In this document: positions 1 through 7,530 of the stretch, in pieces
Numbering within the stretch: the first letter of the stretch is position 1
Layout of the letters: the number at the start of each line of letters is the position of its first letter
Source of the DNA: a virus
Strand: one strand, 5' to 3'
IMG/VR virus record: IMGVR_UViG_3300046453_000177
Span: 1-49,466 of that record
DNA length: 49,466 nucleotides
Notes under the pieces: generated by a model
Databases searched by the model: none
Seen by the model: the letters and a program-made list of their open reading frames with translations, nothing else
Told to the model about the DNA's origin: nothing
Translations under genes and position numbers: made by a program

Positions 1-426
1 TTGCCTTCGGAGGGCCAAGGACGGCCGGATTTACTAGACTGTTCTGATTCCGTTCTCGCGAACAATGCCGGAACGAATCGTTCGTGTGCGGTTGAAGCGC
101 ACACATTACCGCACACAAGCCGCGACCTTATCATCCCGATCAAAGGCATCTACTTCGACCAGATCGCATCGGGCGAGAAGCTGGAGGAATACCGGCTCGT
201 CACGCCCTACTGGAGCAAGCGGCTGCGCAACCGGACGTATGATCGCGTCATCCTCCTGCGCGGCTATCCCAAGGGCGGCGGCGTGGAAGGCAAGACGCGC
301 CTGACCCGGCAGTATGGTGGCGAGATGATCCGCACCATCACGCATCCGCATTTCGGGGACGATCCGGTCATGGTCTATGCGATCGATGTCAGCACGCCCG
401 CCCGCCTCAACGGAGGCGCTGCATGA
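1..426 (+). CDS. ASCH-domain protein, 5' end uncertain
   Basis: The ASCH (PUA-like) fold starts near residue 43, where the protein reads LIIPIKGIYFDQIASGEK, and continues with EEYRLVTPYWSKRL and a basic RVILLRGY strand. ASCH proteins bind RNA or modified nucleotides; this one's substrate is unknown. The frame has no ATG or GTG before the domain, only the TTG at base 1. About 40 residues upstream of the domain look non-conserved and contain two SOS-like boxes and an inverted repeat, so the true start may lie elsewhere, or the 5' end may have been remade at the attachment site. The stop overlaps the next gene by ATGA. Confidence 0.7.
   Translation: MPSEGQGRPDLLDCSDSVLANNAGTNRSCAVEAHTLPHTSRDLIIPIKGIYFDQIASGEKLEEYRLVTPYWSKRLRNRTYDRVILLRGYPKGGGVEGKTRLTRQYGGEMIRTITHPHFGDDPVMVYAIDVSTPARLNGGAA
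41..55 (+). promoter_or_regulatory. LexA (SOS) box, alphaproteobacterial type
   Basis: GTTC, seven bases, GTTC: an exact match to the alphaproteobacterial LexA consensus. A second box on the opposite strand lies only 4 bp downstream, which makes chance less likely than for a lone match. Confidence 0.5.
60..74 (-). promoter_or_regulatory. Second LexA-type box, opposite strand
   Basis: GAAC, seven bases, GAAC on the plus strand, that is GTTC-N7-GTTC on the minus strand. Together with the box at 41-55 it forms a back-to-back pair that could serve a gene left of the window or the plus-strand genes starting here. Confidence 0.5.
84..104. repeat. Perfect 7-bp inverted repeat
   Basis: GTGTGCG and CGCACAC are separated by seven bases. 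It lies beside the SOS boxes at the phage's left end. It could be an operator or part of the attachment region; nothing more is visible. Confidence 0.45.
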
Positions 427-710
427 AACGCTACCGCACCCCGACCGCCAAGCCCGGCGAAATCAAGATCGTCTATGGCCGGATCGATCGGCACAACAAC
501 CCAGACATCTGCGTCGCATGGGGCGCTGGCACCGACATGAGATGCACGGCCAGCCTGATGATGCACGCCATCACTGAGAAGACGCTTCGGGCGAAGTTTC
601 CCGGCCCCGGCCATGAATACCAACCATCCTTGATCGAAGAACTGGAAGCGCGCGGGTTCGACATCACGACGCTGCGCATATCCATCATGAAGAAGGAACC
701 CACCCAATGA
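423..710 (+). CDS. Hypothetical phage protein (95 aa)
   Basis: A small soluble protein of no family I recognise. The start is set by an ATGA overlap with the ASCH gene, and its stop overlaps the next gene the same way, so all three are probably translated as one unit. It is basic at the N-terminus (MKRYRTPTAKPGEIK) and has no membrane segment, signal peptide or Cys cluster. If the prophage circularises, this operon would lie just beyond the integrase, in the position of accessory early genes. Confidence 0.6.
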   Translation: MKRYRTPTAKPGEIKIVYGRIDRHNNPDICVAWGAGTDMRCTASLMMHAITEKTLRAKFPGPGHEYQPSLIEELEARGFDITTLRISIMKKEPTQ

Positions 711-1306
711 CCTCGACCACCACCACCGAACCCGAAGCGCTGGCGGATTTGAAAGATGCGCTCGAAAGCGTCGATATCGAAGAAGGACGCGCCATCTACA
801 ACCATACGCCGGAAGAGATTGGGCTGATGGTCATGGAGAACCGGGATGCCATGTTGGCCGCCCTTTCCACCCCCGCCGCCCGGATGCTCGCGGGGGAGGG
901 TGGAGCGTTGGCAGAAGCTGTTGGCCGGATATCCAAATTCTGCGACGAATGGCCAAAAATTCGCCATACAAACGATGATATTTATGGCCTTCATTTCGGT
1001 GAAAGCCGCGAAGCTGTTTTAAGGCTTTCTGATCTTAAGACCGTCCTTTCGCCTCTTTTCCCTGCGCCAGATCGCGGGGAGGTGGTGCAGATGGCGGTGC
1101 CTGCCGATGTCGCGGCACTGGTCGTCGCAAGCCGTGAAGCGTGGGAGACGCTGCAAGATGAGCATCCAACATATGAAGTGACAGGATCACTCAGCAAGGC
1201 GCTGGAAGCCTTTGCGTCGCGGGTATGCTGGGATGATGATGGCGGATCGATCCCAGAGGCCCATGCTAATCCGCATACTTGCGGGTTAGAGAGTGGGGAG
1301 GGGTGA
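707..1306 (+). CDS. Hypothetical phage protein (199 aa)
   Basis: An acidic protein that starts by ATGA overlap with the preceding gene. The N-terminal 50 residues are Thr/Glu-rich and predicted helical (EALADLKDALESVDIEEG). Residues around 58-90 (LSTPAARMLAGEGGALAEAVGRI) and the rest resemble many short phage hypotheticals without a named domain. No catalytic motif is seen. The local GC dips around 940-1030, and codon use there is less biased than in neighbours, which may mark recent acquisition. Confidence 0.6.
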   Translation: MTSTTTTEPEALADLKDALESVDIEEGRAIYNHTPEEIGLMVMENRDAMLAALSTPAARMLAGEGGALAEAVGRISKFCDEWPKIRHTNDDIYGLHFGESREAVLRLSDLKTVLSPLFPAPDRGEVVQMAVPADVAALVVASREAWETLQDEHPTYEVTGSLSKALEAFASRVCWDDDGGSIPEAHANPHTCGLESGEG

Positions 1307-1695
1307 TGTTCACCTCCCTACCTCCTGCCGAGGTGGAGCGGCGCAGGCTCGCATCGATCGAGGCAATGAAGGAGCGCAGCCGCACCGAGTTTGAGCGCCG
1401 GTATCAAAAGCGCTGCGATGAGTTCTTTTGGCAGAATGGACGATGCTGCGCCGGGTGCGACCATTGGAGCAGTGAGGCGGGCGATTTAGGTGAATGCATT
1501 TCCGCGCCGCCTGTCTCAGGTGAACAGGTTTTGAAAAGCCTTGGCATATCGTGGTCCAGCCACATCCCGCCACCGGGCCAGCCATTCACCCGGCGCGATC
1601 ACGTCTGTGGCGCGTTTCAGGATACATTCGATTGGCCCTCGCTTGGGGCGGACTACCTGGCTTCCATAGGCGCGACCGCCATCACCCCACCTTAA
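1306..1695 (+). CDS. Hypothetical Cys-containing protein (129 aa)
   Basis: Starts at the ATG in a TGATG overlap with the previous stop. The N-terminal third is a charged helix (EVERRRLASIEAMKERSRTE). It is followed by a Cys cluster, GRCCAGCDHW, then GECISAPP and DHVCGAF, spaced as in a metal-binding or Fe-S knuckle. The pattern C-x2-C, W, later C and C suggests metal or nucleic-acid binding, but I cannot name the family. The last 14 bases overlap the opposing gene at 1682-1948. Confidence 0.55.
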   Translation: MFTSLPPAEVERRRLASIEAMKERSRTEFERRYQKRCDEFFWQNGRCCAGCDHWSSEAGDLGECISAPPVSGEQVLKSLGISWSSHIPPPGQPFTRRDHVCGAFQDTFDWPSLGADYLASIGATAITPP

Positions 1696-1948
1696 CCCCA
1701 CCAGCCCGCAACTGCAGCTTGATCCCGTTCAGGCCAGCTGTGCAACTAGCCGATCGCCCCAGGTCATTGCCACTCCCAGCGCCGTCCCAGAAGCTATGTA
1801 GCGGCCATTGCTCTTTCATGTGGGGACGTAGACAGCGCAGGGCGAGGCGGACGGGCAGCGTGTCGACCATCTCCTTCGACGCCCGATCGCGGGCATCCTC
1901 CAGGATCTTGAGCGACAGTTCTATGATGGCGCGTTCATTCTTGTTCAT
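1682..1948 (-). CDS. Putative SOS-controlled small protein (88 aa)
   Basis: A minus-strand gene isolated at the end of the late operon. The first 40 residues form a charged amphipathic helix (NKNERAIIELSLKILEDARD) and the C-terminal half is Gly/Ser/Leu-rich. No family is recognised. A GTTC-N7-GTTC box lies 5 bp upstream of the start codon, where LexA would block transcription, so expression on DNA damage is the most useful clue to its role. It could be an antirepressor or an accessory induction factor. That is inference only. The 3' end overlaps the plus-strand gene 1306-1695. Confidence 0.5.
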   Translation of the reverse strand: MNKNERAIIELSLKILEDARDRASKEMVDTLPVRLALRCLRPHMKEQWPLHSFWDGAGSGNDLGRSASCTAGLNGIKLQLRAGGVKVG

Positions 1949-1953
1949 CCGTG

Positions 1954-1968
1954 GAACATACGGCGAAC
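1954..1968 (-). promoter_or_regulatory. LexA-type box upstream of the 88-aa gene
   Basis: The minus strand reads GTTC, seven bases, GTTC, ending 5 bp before the start codon at 1948. About 1.5 exact matches are expected by chance over both strands of the window, so the position is the main argument. Confidence 0.5.
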
Positions 1969-2126
1969 GTGGGTGAGTCGGCTAGGGGAAGTCTTGACCG
2001 AATCACCCACCCCTGATGATCTGCTTGCGTCTCGGCTCTGCCCACTGCTGCCCCATAGCATGATCGAGCCGGGACCGGCCCTAGCGCTGCTGCTCCACCG
2101 GTGGGGCTAGGGTCGTTATGGTTAGG

Positions 2127-4607
2127 TCATGTTATTTTTTGCCATTTGCTCACCGAGGTTGACCACCGGAAGGTGATTGTCCCTCCGACCGCTACCGTGG
2201 CTGTCGCTGCAAGTTCGATGTTGCCGCCCGTGACGGTCGTAAATGGCTGCGTAGATGCAACTGCATTGTAGACGGTCAATTTTTGGCCGTCATAAGCGCC
2301 TGGGTTGATATCGGTGATAGAGTTGCCAGCCGCCGAGGCGGTCACGACATAGAATAGCTCAGGGAAGCCGCGATTGGCCGTGTCTACAGTTCGTGTCGCG
2401 CCCGCGCCCCATGATGCTGTCCAGCGGTCCAGCAGCGCGGCAGTCCGCCCCCAATTGACGGTATAGGCCAAGTAGTACGTCGGAGCGCCGCCTAGCCCTG
2501 TTACGGCGGCGGTGGTCGCAATCGATCGGGTCATGTCGGTCAGATTTTGACCTTTGGGGCCGCCCATATAGAACGTTCCGCTCACCCCAACGAAGTCCGC
2601 AAAATAGGAAAGCACCCCGGTCGGGTCCGTGATCTTGCCGCCCTCTATTTCGATGCGAGCAGAAGACGACGTAAGCCGCGCCAGCCTGAGAAGAGTGGCG
2701 GTTGCGCCTGTATAGTCCACATCATGGTTTTTGACGCGGAGAGTGGCGCTGGCGTTCGCTTCGTAGATGCGGCCCTGATTTGTGGCGCCGGCTTGCGGGG
2801 CCAGCGTGCGGCCGCCGTCGATCGTCATATCGCCAAAGGTGACCTCAAAATGAGGCGATGTGTCTGCCCCGCCAAGCACGCGCGGGTTCACAACCTGAAT
2901 GCCTGAAACCAGCCCGCCCGACATACCTACGACATCGAACGCATGGTTTTCCTGGCTGGCGATGTTCGCGGTATACTGACAGTTGATGAAGCTATGATCC
3001 CTGCTGTTATCCGGCGACGCGTAATCAGAGAAGGCGCGAAAGCCAGTCCCGCCATAGCAAGTTGAGTTAATGACGCGATTACGGCGCCCCCGCAACGAGA
3101 AGCCGGTTTGGTTCCCATCTTCACCCCAATATGGCCCTTCGGCGTGACAGCCCATGAAGTCGATGTCCTCGCCATCGTCATGCGCTTCGAAGGCCGCAGC
3201 CTTGCAGTTCACACCTCGGCCGCCAATTACTTTTGTGGCGTAGTTGATCCCATAATTCTCGACAAAGGCGCTATTTGCCCCTGCTACCGTGTTCGCGGAG
3301 CAAGCATAGACATGGCGAACATCGCGGCCGGTCAGCCCCCAATGGCGTCCGCCAAAGCACGCGACCTCATGGACCAGATAGCCGAAGGCGTTGGCCGATA
3401 CGCTCGTGTGCAGATTGTTGCCTTGCAGATCCCGAGTGGTAGGCTCGTAACAACTAAGCAGCCTTACCGCTCTTTCGTTCAAGTCCCGGAAATCGATATT
3501 TTCTAGAACGGGCCGATATAGCCCGATCAGGTCCATAACCCCCGTAGAGCCAGGCACCGTAGAGCATCGCACGATGGCGTTGCGCATCTTAATGCTGACG
3601 CCCCGGTTCATTTTCGCGACGCGGGGATTGGTCGAGTAAGCCATGCGAAGCCGGCTAAATAACGTGATGGTGTTTGCAACGCCGTTGACCTGGGCGATCG
3701 TCGCATATTCGGCACGGCACCGGTTTTTGGTCGGGTCGGTGCCGATGATCTGGTCGTCGGACAGGATTTTGATGACATCCTGCGCTGCATAGACGGAGGC
3801 GTTTGGAACCGTCAGCACCGTCACGTCAGTCAGGGATGCATTGGTCCCGTTAGCGAGATCGATCGAAGTTTGCGCAATTGACGAGATAGCTTGAACATTC
3901 GTGAAGGAAGCCTTCGCGGAGAACCACTTAAAGTCCCCTTGAATGTTAATGGTGGCCCCGTTCCAATCGATATCGACCGACTGATTTGTGAGATTGACCG
4001 GCGACGTGAAGGTGTAAACGTCGCCCTGCTTAGCGACCAGCGGTGCGCCGGTAGCAATTGCCGCCGCCAGGGCCGCAGAATTGTCACTGGCCCCCGTTGT
4101 CAGCCCTATGAACGTCCGCAGTCCCTTGGATGCTAGTTCCGGGCCAAGCGAAGCAGCGGGAAGCGCAGCATTCGCTTTTTCGGCCAACGGACCGATAGCG
4201 GCTTCTCGCGCCTGAGCCTCACTCTGCACCGCACTGCCGATCGCCAAGTTGCGCGCCGTCACCTCGTCCGCAATGGCTGGAGCGACCGCCGCCGCGCCGG
4301 CACTTGCCCCTGCCGCCGCACCGGCGGCGCTACCAGCGCTTGATCCAGCATCAGCGCCCGCCGTCTGACCTGCCGATGCGCCAGCCGCCAAGGCGATCTG
4401 CTCAATCTGATCCGCAGCGCCATCGACAGCGACCGCGCCCAGATAGGCCGCATAAACAGCACTTAGCTGATCGTCGGGCGTGTCGGCAGGGATCAGGCCG
4501 TCAGCGCGGGCTTGGGCGGCCTCGCGGATGCCAGGCGGACCCACGACAGCAGCAGGCGCGACGCCAGCAGACGCGACCTGTGGCACCCATTGCAGCACAA
4601 GCGTCAT
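2127..4607 (-). CDS. Tailspike / tail fibre with beta-helix
   Basis: An 826-residue receptor-binding protein at the promoter-distal end of the structural operon. Residues 1-70 form a virion-attachment region with a PPG element. Residues 74-108 are a low-complexity Ala/Gly/Ser linker (GASAGQTAGADAGSSAG). The central 150-650 region has the short alternating repeats and NGxx turns of a right-handed beta-helix, typical of tailspikes that bind or cleave surface polysaccharide. The last 130 residues (LAYTVNWGRTAALLDRW onward, ending in TFRWSTSVSKWQKIT) look like a C-terminal carbohydrate-binding or trimerisation cap. The enzymatic residues cannot be assigned by eye. The start overlaps the upstream stop by ATGA. 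Confidence 0.8.
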   Translation of the reverse strand: MTLVLQWVPQVASAGVAPAAVVGPPGIREAAQARADGLIPADTPDDQLSAVYAAYLGAVAVDGAADQIEQIALAAGASAGQTAGADAGSSAGSAAGAAAGASAGAAAVAPAIADEVTARNLAIGSAVQSEAQAREAAIGPLAEKANAALPAASLGPELASKGLRTFIGLTTGASDNSAALAAAIATGAPLVAKQGDVYTFTSPVNLTNQSVDIDWNGATINIQGDFKWFSAKASFTNVQAISSIAQTSIDLANGTNASLTDVTVLTVPNASVYAAQDVIKILSDDQIIGTDPTKNRCRAEYATIAQVNGVANTITLFSRLRMAYSTNPRVAKMNRGVSIKMRNAIVRCSTVPGSTGVMDLIGLYRPVLENIDFRDLNERAVRLLSCYEPTTRDLQGNNLHTSVSANAFGYLVHEVACFGGRHWGLTGRDVRHVYACSANTVAGANSAFVENYGINYATKVIGGRGVNCKAAAFEAHDDGEDIDFMGCHAEGPYWGEDGNQTGFSLRGRRNRVINSTCYGGTGFRAFSDYASPDNSRDHSFINCQYTANIASQENHAFDVVGMSGGLVSGIQVVNPRVLGGADTSPHFEVTFGDMTIDGGRTLAPQAGATNQGRIYEANASATLRVKNHDVDYTGATATLLRLARLTSSSARIEIEGGKITDPTGVLSYFADFVGVSGTFYMGGPKGQNLTDMTRSIATTAAVTGLGGAPTYYLAYTVNWGRTAALLDRWTASWGAGATRTVDTANRGFPELFYVVTASAAGNSITDINPGAYDGQKLTVYNAVASTQPFTTVTGGNIELAATATVAVGGTITFRWSTSVSKWQKIT

Positions 4608-4939
4608 GGGGTGACCTCCGTTACGGGTTCGGTGATGCGGATGGCGTAGGTGGTGGTGAAATCAGGCGCGCCGTTGATCAAAAACCGGGCGTCGGCGAAG
4701 TGGATGCCGAGAGCCAGGCCTTCACTGGTCGCGCCGTCGATCGAGAACAGCCACCCGTCTTCGGTTTCGCTGACGGAAAACTCCGCAGATACAGGCAGGG
4801 CATCCGAAACCGGCGTTGCGAGATAGCGGGCGTACCGCATCTGCGATTTCATATCGGTGATGCAGTCGCGTTCACCCGTGGCCTTCAGCAGCACAGAGAA
4901 AGCCGTGCCTCGCTTATATTCATGGGTGACGGCGAGCAT
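4604..4939 (-). CDS. Tail-associated hypothetical protein (111 aa)
   Basis: Lies between the lysis genes and the tailspike, coupled to the tailspike by an ATGA overlap. The sequence is mostly beta strands, with FSVLLKATGERDC near the start and FSIDGATSEGLALGIHFADARFLI in the middle. This resembles the small beta-sandwich adaptor proteins (BppU N-terminal-like) that precede fibres in siphophages, such as the gene at 10882-11250 here. The likely role is fibre attachment or a fibre chaperone, by position. Confidence 0.5.
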   Translation of the reverse strand: MLAVTHEYKRGTAFSVLLKATGERDCITDMKSQMRYARYLATPVSDALPVSAEFSVSETEDGWLFSIDGATSEGLALGIHFADARFLINGAPDFTTTYAIRITEPVTEVTP

Positions 4940-4951
4940 CGGTCCAGCCTT

Positions 4952-5092
4952 TCAGTTCATAGGGCAGACGCGATCAAGCGCCTGAAGGGCTAGGGTTGCT
5001 GCGGCGCGGGCTTGTGGGGCGTTGGCGCAGGACGCGAGGTTGTGGGCGCAGCCGGTTAGGGCGAGCAGGAGGAGTGGGATGAGGCGTTTCAT
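4952..5092 (-). CDS. Small lipoprotein, possible outer-membrane spanin
   Basis: A 46-residue protein: basic start MKR, leucine-rich core, then the lipobox LTGC, so Cys15 should be lipidated. The mature part is only about 32 residues, Ala-rich with two further Cys. Its start overlaps the stop of the holin-like gene (ATGA), placing it in the lysis cassette where an Rz1-type o-spanin is expected. It lacks the usual proline richness and no clear i-spanin is beside it, so the spanin call is tentative. A longer reading from 5176 has no coupling and is less likely. Confidence 0.55.
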   Translation of the reverse strand: MKRLIPLLLLALTGCAHNLASCANAPQARAAATLALQALDRVCPMN

Positions 5093-5352
5093 GGCTTCGG
5101 CTCCGTCGCTGGTGGCTCGGAAGGCGGCGAATTGGCGAGAGACTGGCCCATGCGATCGACGCTGCGCTGGGTCCACCGCTCCTTGATCGCGCCGATGATC
5201 AGCGTGAGGACGACGAGATAGGCGGAGGGGTCGAAGTTGTTGGGGCTGCGGTGGATGCCGATGCCCATGACGATCGCCACGACGGCAGCGATGAAAGCGA
5301 GCGGGCCGATTTCACTACCGTGGTCGGTCATTTTGATAGCGGGAAGTTTCAT
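5089..5352 (-). CDS. Holin-like protein, two membrane segments
   Basis: The 87-residue product has hydrophobic segments at about residues 14-31 (LAFIAAVVAIVMGIGI) and 40-53 (AYLVVLTLIIGAI), then a charged, proline-rich tail (SPPSEPPATEPKP). This is class II holin topology, and it directly follows the endolysin by an ATGA overlap, which fixes the start at 5352. It would form inner-membrane lesions that release the muramidase. Two other small membrane proteins sit on the other side of the lysin, so which one is the true holin is open. Confidence 0.6.
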   Translation of the reverse strand: MKLPAIKMTDHGSEIGPLAFIAAVVAIVMGIGIHRSPNNFDPSAYLVVLTLIIGAIKERWTQRSVDRMGQSLANSPPSEPPATEPKP

Positions 5353-6035
5353 GCCGCCGACCTCCGCGCATAGGCCGCAGCCAACCGCTCGTCGTATCGA
5401 TTTGCCCGATATGCCGTGCCGTTGTACCCCTTCGCGAACCCGGCCCAATCACCACGCCGCAGCGCACCTTTCAGGCCCCGGCCTTCCACGAACATGGCGA
5501 AGGCATCCAACTGGTCCCCCTCCGTCTGAGCCTGCCGCCAAGCGAACGACCACGCATCATGCGCGCCGCAGATCGCGAAGTTCTCGCCCAGGATCTGGAA
5601 GCCGCCGTAGCTGGCCGACATGAATCCGGCATCGACATCAAGCGCGACAGCATCGACCAACTGCTGATACCGCGCAGCCTGGCCGCGAGGATACAGCGTC
5701 CGGTCCCAAGCGCGCGACGACAGGCGGGGATGCGTCTTGTCGTAACGATGGCCGGTCGATTTGCTGAACCGGTGCGGCTCGAAAAGGATGGACGGTCGCC
5801 CGTCGATGAATGGCTCGCCGGTGCTTTCGACATCATAGACAGCCCACACCTTGGCGGGTTCGACATCGAGACGCGTGGCGACCTGGGCGACATCCTGCGT
5901 GGTTAGCGGATGATCCGGCCCGCTGGTCAGGGCGGCGATCACCGCGCCCTTGCTCTTGGATAAGAACAGGCCGTCAATGGCGCCGTCGTAATGTCCGAGC
6001 GTGGCGAGGCGCTGCTGTAGCTGCTTATGGTTCAC
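5349..6035 (-). CDS. Endolysin, N-acetylmuramidase family (DUF3380)
   Basis: A 228-residue peptidoglycan hydrolase. Residues 1-40 resemble a peptidoglycan-binding repeat (QQRLATLGHYDGAIDG). The catalytic part starts near 45, with the family signature WAVYDVESTGEPFIDGRPS (putative catalytic Glu70), then ILFEPHRF, and later ASYGGFQILGENF. This matches the N-acetylmuramidase (PF11860) family of Gram-negative phages. There is no signal peptide or SAR segment, so export depends on a holin. It is coupled by ATGA to the membrane-protein genes on both sides. Confidence 0.85.
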   Translation of the reverse strand: MNHKQLQQRLATLGHYDGAIDGLFLSKSKGAVIAALTSGPDHPLTTQDVAQVATRLDVEPAKVWAVYDVESTGEPFIDGRPSILFEPHRFSKSTGHRYDKTHPRLSSRAWDRTLYPRGQAARYQQLVDAVALDVDAGFMSASYGGFQILGENFAICGAHDAWSFAWRQAQTEGDQLDAFAMFVEGRGLKGALRRGDWAGFAKGYNGTAYRANRYDERLAAAYARRSAA

Positions 6036-6334
6036 CGCAGCCTCCCCTGCTTCAATTGCAACTGGTTGGCGCGCTCATGCCGCCAGTGACGGGTCGTGCG
6101 GCCGATGAAGTAGAGCAGCACGCCGAGCGAAAAGAGGGTGGTTGCCCAGCCATCGAACGGGCTGCGCTGCGCCTCCCAGATGACCGTGATCGTCAGCACC
6201 GAGCAGCCTGCGGCAATGCTCATGCCAAACCGCTCCCAGGCGTTGAACAGGCCGGGGAAGCGGACCAGCTTCCAGATCAGGATTGCCGTGATCGCCAGTC
6301 GCGCCAGCGAGTTGAGGATGTCCCAGACAATCAT
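6032..6334 (-). CDS. Small membrane protein of the lysis cassette
   Basis: A 100-residue protein with about three hydrophobic segments: IAITAILIWKLV near 13-25, GMSIAAGCSVLTITVIW near 37-53 and LFSLGVLLYFIG near 67-78, then a basic tail. The topology fits a class I holin or an antiholin. It is translationally coupled to the neighbouring genes by ATGA overlaps. The family is not recognised. Confidence 0.55.
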   Translation of the reverse strand: MIVWDILNSLARLAITAILIWKLVRFPGLFNAWERFGMSIAAGCSVLTITVIWEAQRSPFDGWATTLFSLGVLLYFIGRTTRHWRHERANQLQLKQGRLR

Positions 6335-6639
6335 TGACTATCTCCCGTTCCAATCATCTTCTCCAGCCAGTGGACGAAGCGGGGCAGGAGGATGTGCGCG
6401 GCGAAGGCGAACAGATAGGTCAGGGCGACGGTCGCGCGGGCGTCGCCTTCCTGAATACCGATAAAGCTGTGGGCGGCGTATGGCGTGACGAACACGGCGA
6501 ACAGCGTGCCGGTGGCGACTGTCACAAGCATCTTTGTCCGCGTCATGCCTCGCCAGCTACGCGCGCCGAGCGATGAGAATGCGCCGGCCAATGCCGCAAT
6601 GCCGATGTAAAATCGCATCAGCAGATCATCTTGGCTCAT
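6331..6639 (-). CDS. Membrane protein, holin-like (102 aa)
   Basis: Three hydrophobic stretches (FYIGIAALAGAFSSLG, MLVTVATGTLFAVFVTPYAA and VALTYLFAFAAHILLP) and a C-terminal amphipathic end match the size and topology of class I phage holins. The start at 6639 is chosen because GGGAG lies 8 bp upstream. An upstream start at 6702 would add 21 polar residues. It is the first gene of the lysis group in transcription order. Confidence 0.6.
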   Translation of the reverse strand: MSQDDLLMRFYIGIAALAGAFSSLGARSWRGMTRTKMLVTVATGTLFAVFVTPYAAHSFIGIQEGDARATVALTYLFAFAAHILLPRFVHWLEKMIGTGDSQ

Positions 6640-6748
6640 TGGCTGCGCTCCCGGCTGCATATATTGGTCATCACGCAGCGACGGCATTGCTCGCCGCCTC
6701 ATCCCATGGCGTCATCGCCGCTGATCCTTGTGTGTTCACAACGATGGC

Positions 6749-7519
6749 CTACAGAATGTTGAATTCAGCGAGGCACGCCTGCGACCACGCCCAAAAAGCG
6801 GACTTCTCTGCTTCCGAGAGGTCGCGGCTCCAGCGCGCTGCGATGGCAATGTCGCCGGTGCCTTGGAATGGGGTCACCGGAGAAGATCCGATCGTCCATG
6901 GAAGGCCGCTGCCGATTCGGCTGTATCCGGCTGCGAGGCTCTGACTTGCGGACAGGCCAGCGCGAAGTTCGCTAACCAGCGGGTCATCTTCGGTCGATCC
7001 ATCGACGCCGTTCCCGGCCGTGGAGCCGAATAGCGCTCTGAACTGGCCTTGGGGTACTGCTATGGCCGGGTTCCGCGAAACCCCGGTCGAGCCATTTGAA
7101 TAGCGGGCGGTAAATGTCGCAGAGTCATCGGCGTTGGTGAAGATCGATGCGCCAGTGGTGTCGGCGCTGGCCGTGGAGAAGCTGCCACCGAAGAAAAAGC
7201 GGTGCGTATTGTCCACCTGCGTATCAGTATCTCGCGCAATGAACCCCAACGTCACAGCACCGCCAGTGTCGTTAATCGTCTCACGAAGATAATTGACCGA
7301 CGATTTCAACGAGAGGTAGCCGCCATGGGCGACCGGCGTCCCGACGATCGCGACATCAGGCTTCCCGCGCGCATAGTTGCGACTGGCATAGTCGAGGCCC
7401 CAGCCGAGCATCAGCAAGGTTTCAAGGCCATTGCCTAGGGTGCCGGGCATGATCAGCTCCGCACAATCTGGAATGAAAACAGCGGCGCCGGAAACGATTT
7501 CAAGGCCGGGATTGGGCAT
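6749..7519 (-). CDS. Virion-associated lectin-like protein (256 aa)
   Basis: Follows the SGNH-type fibre by 11 bp. It is beta-rich, with IVGTPVAHGGYLSLKSSVNY near residue 60, a Ser/Thr/Gly-rich middle and GDIAIAARWSRDLSEAEKS near the C-terminus. The last block is typical of concanavalin-A-like (LamG) proteins, where a jelly-roll ends with a strand followed by LSEAEK. It probably decorates the tail tip or fibre and binds surface glycans. A laminin-G domain could not be aligned residue by residue. Confidence 0.55.
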   Translation of the reverse strand: MPNPGLEIVSGAAVFIPDCAELIMPGTLGNGLETLLMLGWGLDYASRNYARGKPDVAIVGTPVAHGGYLSLKSSVNYLRETINDTGGAVTLGFIARDTDTQVDNTHRFFFGGSFSTASADTTGASIFTNADDSATFTARYSNGSTGVSRNPAIAVPQGQFRALFGSTAGNGVDGSTEDDPLVSELRAGLSASQSLAAGYSRIGSGLPWTIGSSPVTPFQGTGDIAIAARWSRDLSEAEKSAFWAWSQACLAEFNIL

Positions 7520-7530
7520 GGGTGATCCTC

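Noticed and set aside
2079-2112. CCCTAGC / GCTAGGG inverted repeat downstream of the tailspike
   Set aside because: A 7-bp stem with a 20-nt loop and no following U-run. It may weakly mark the end of the late operon but is not called a terminator.
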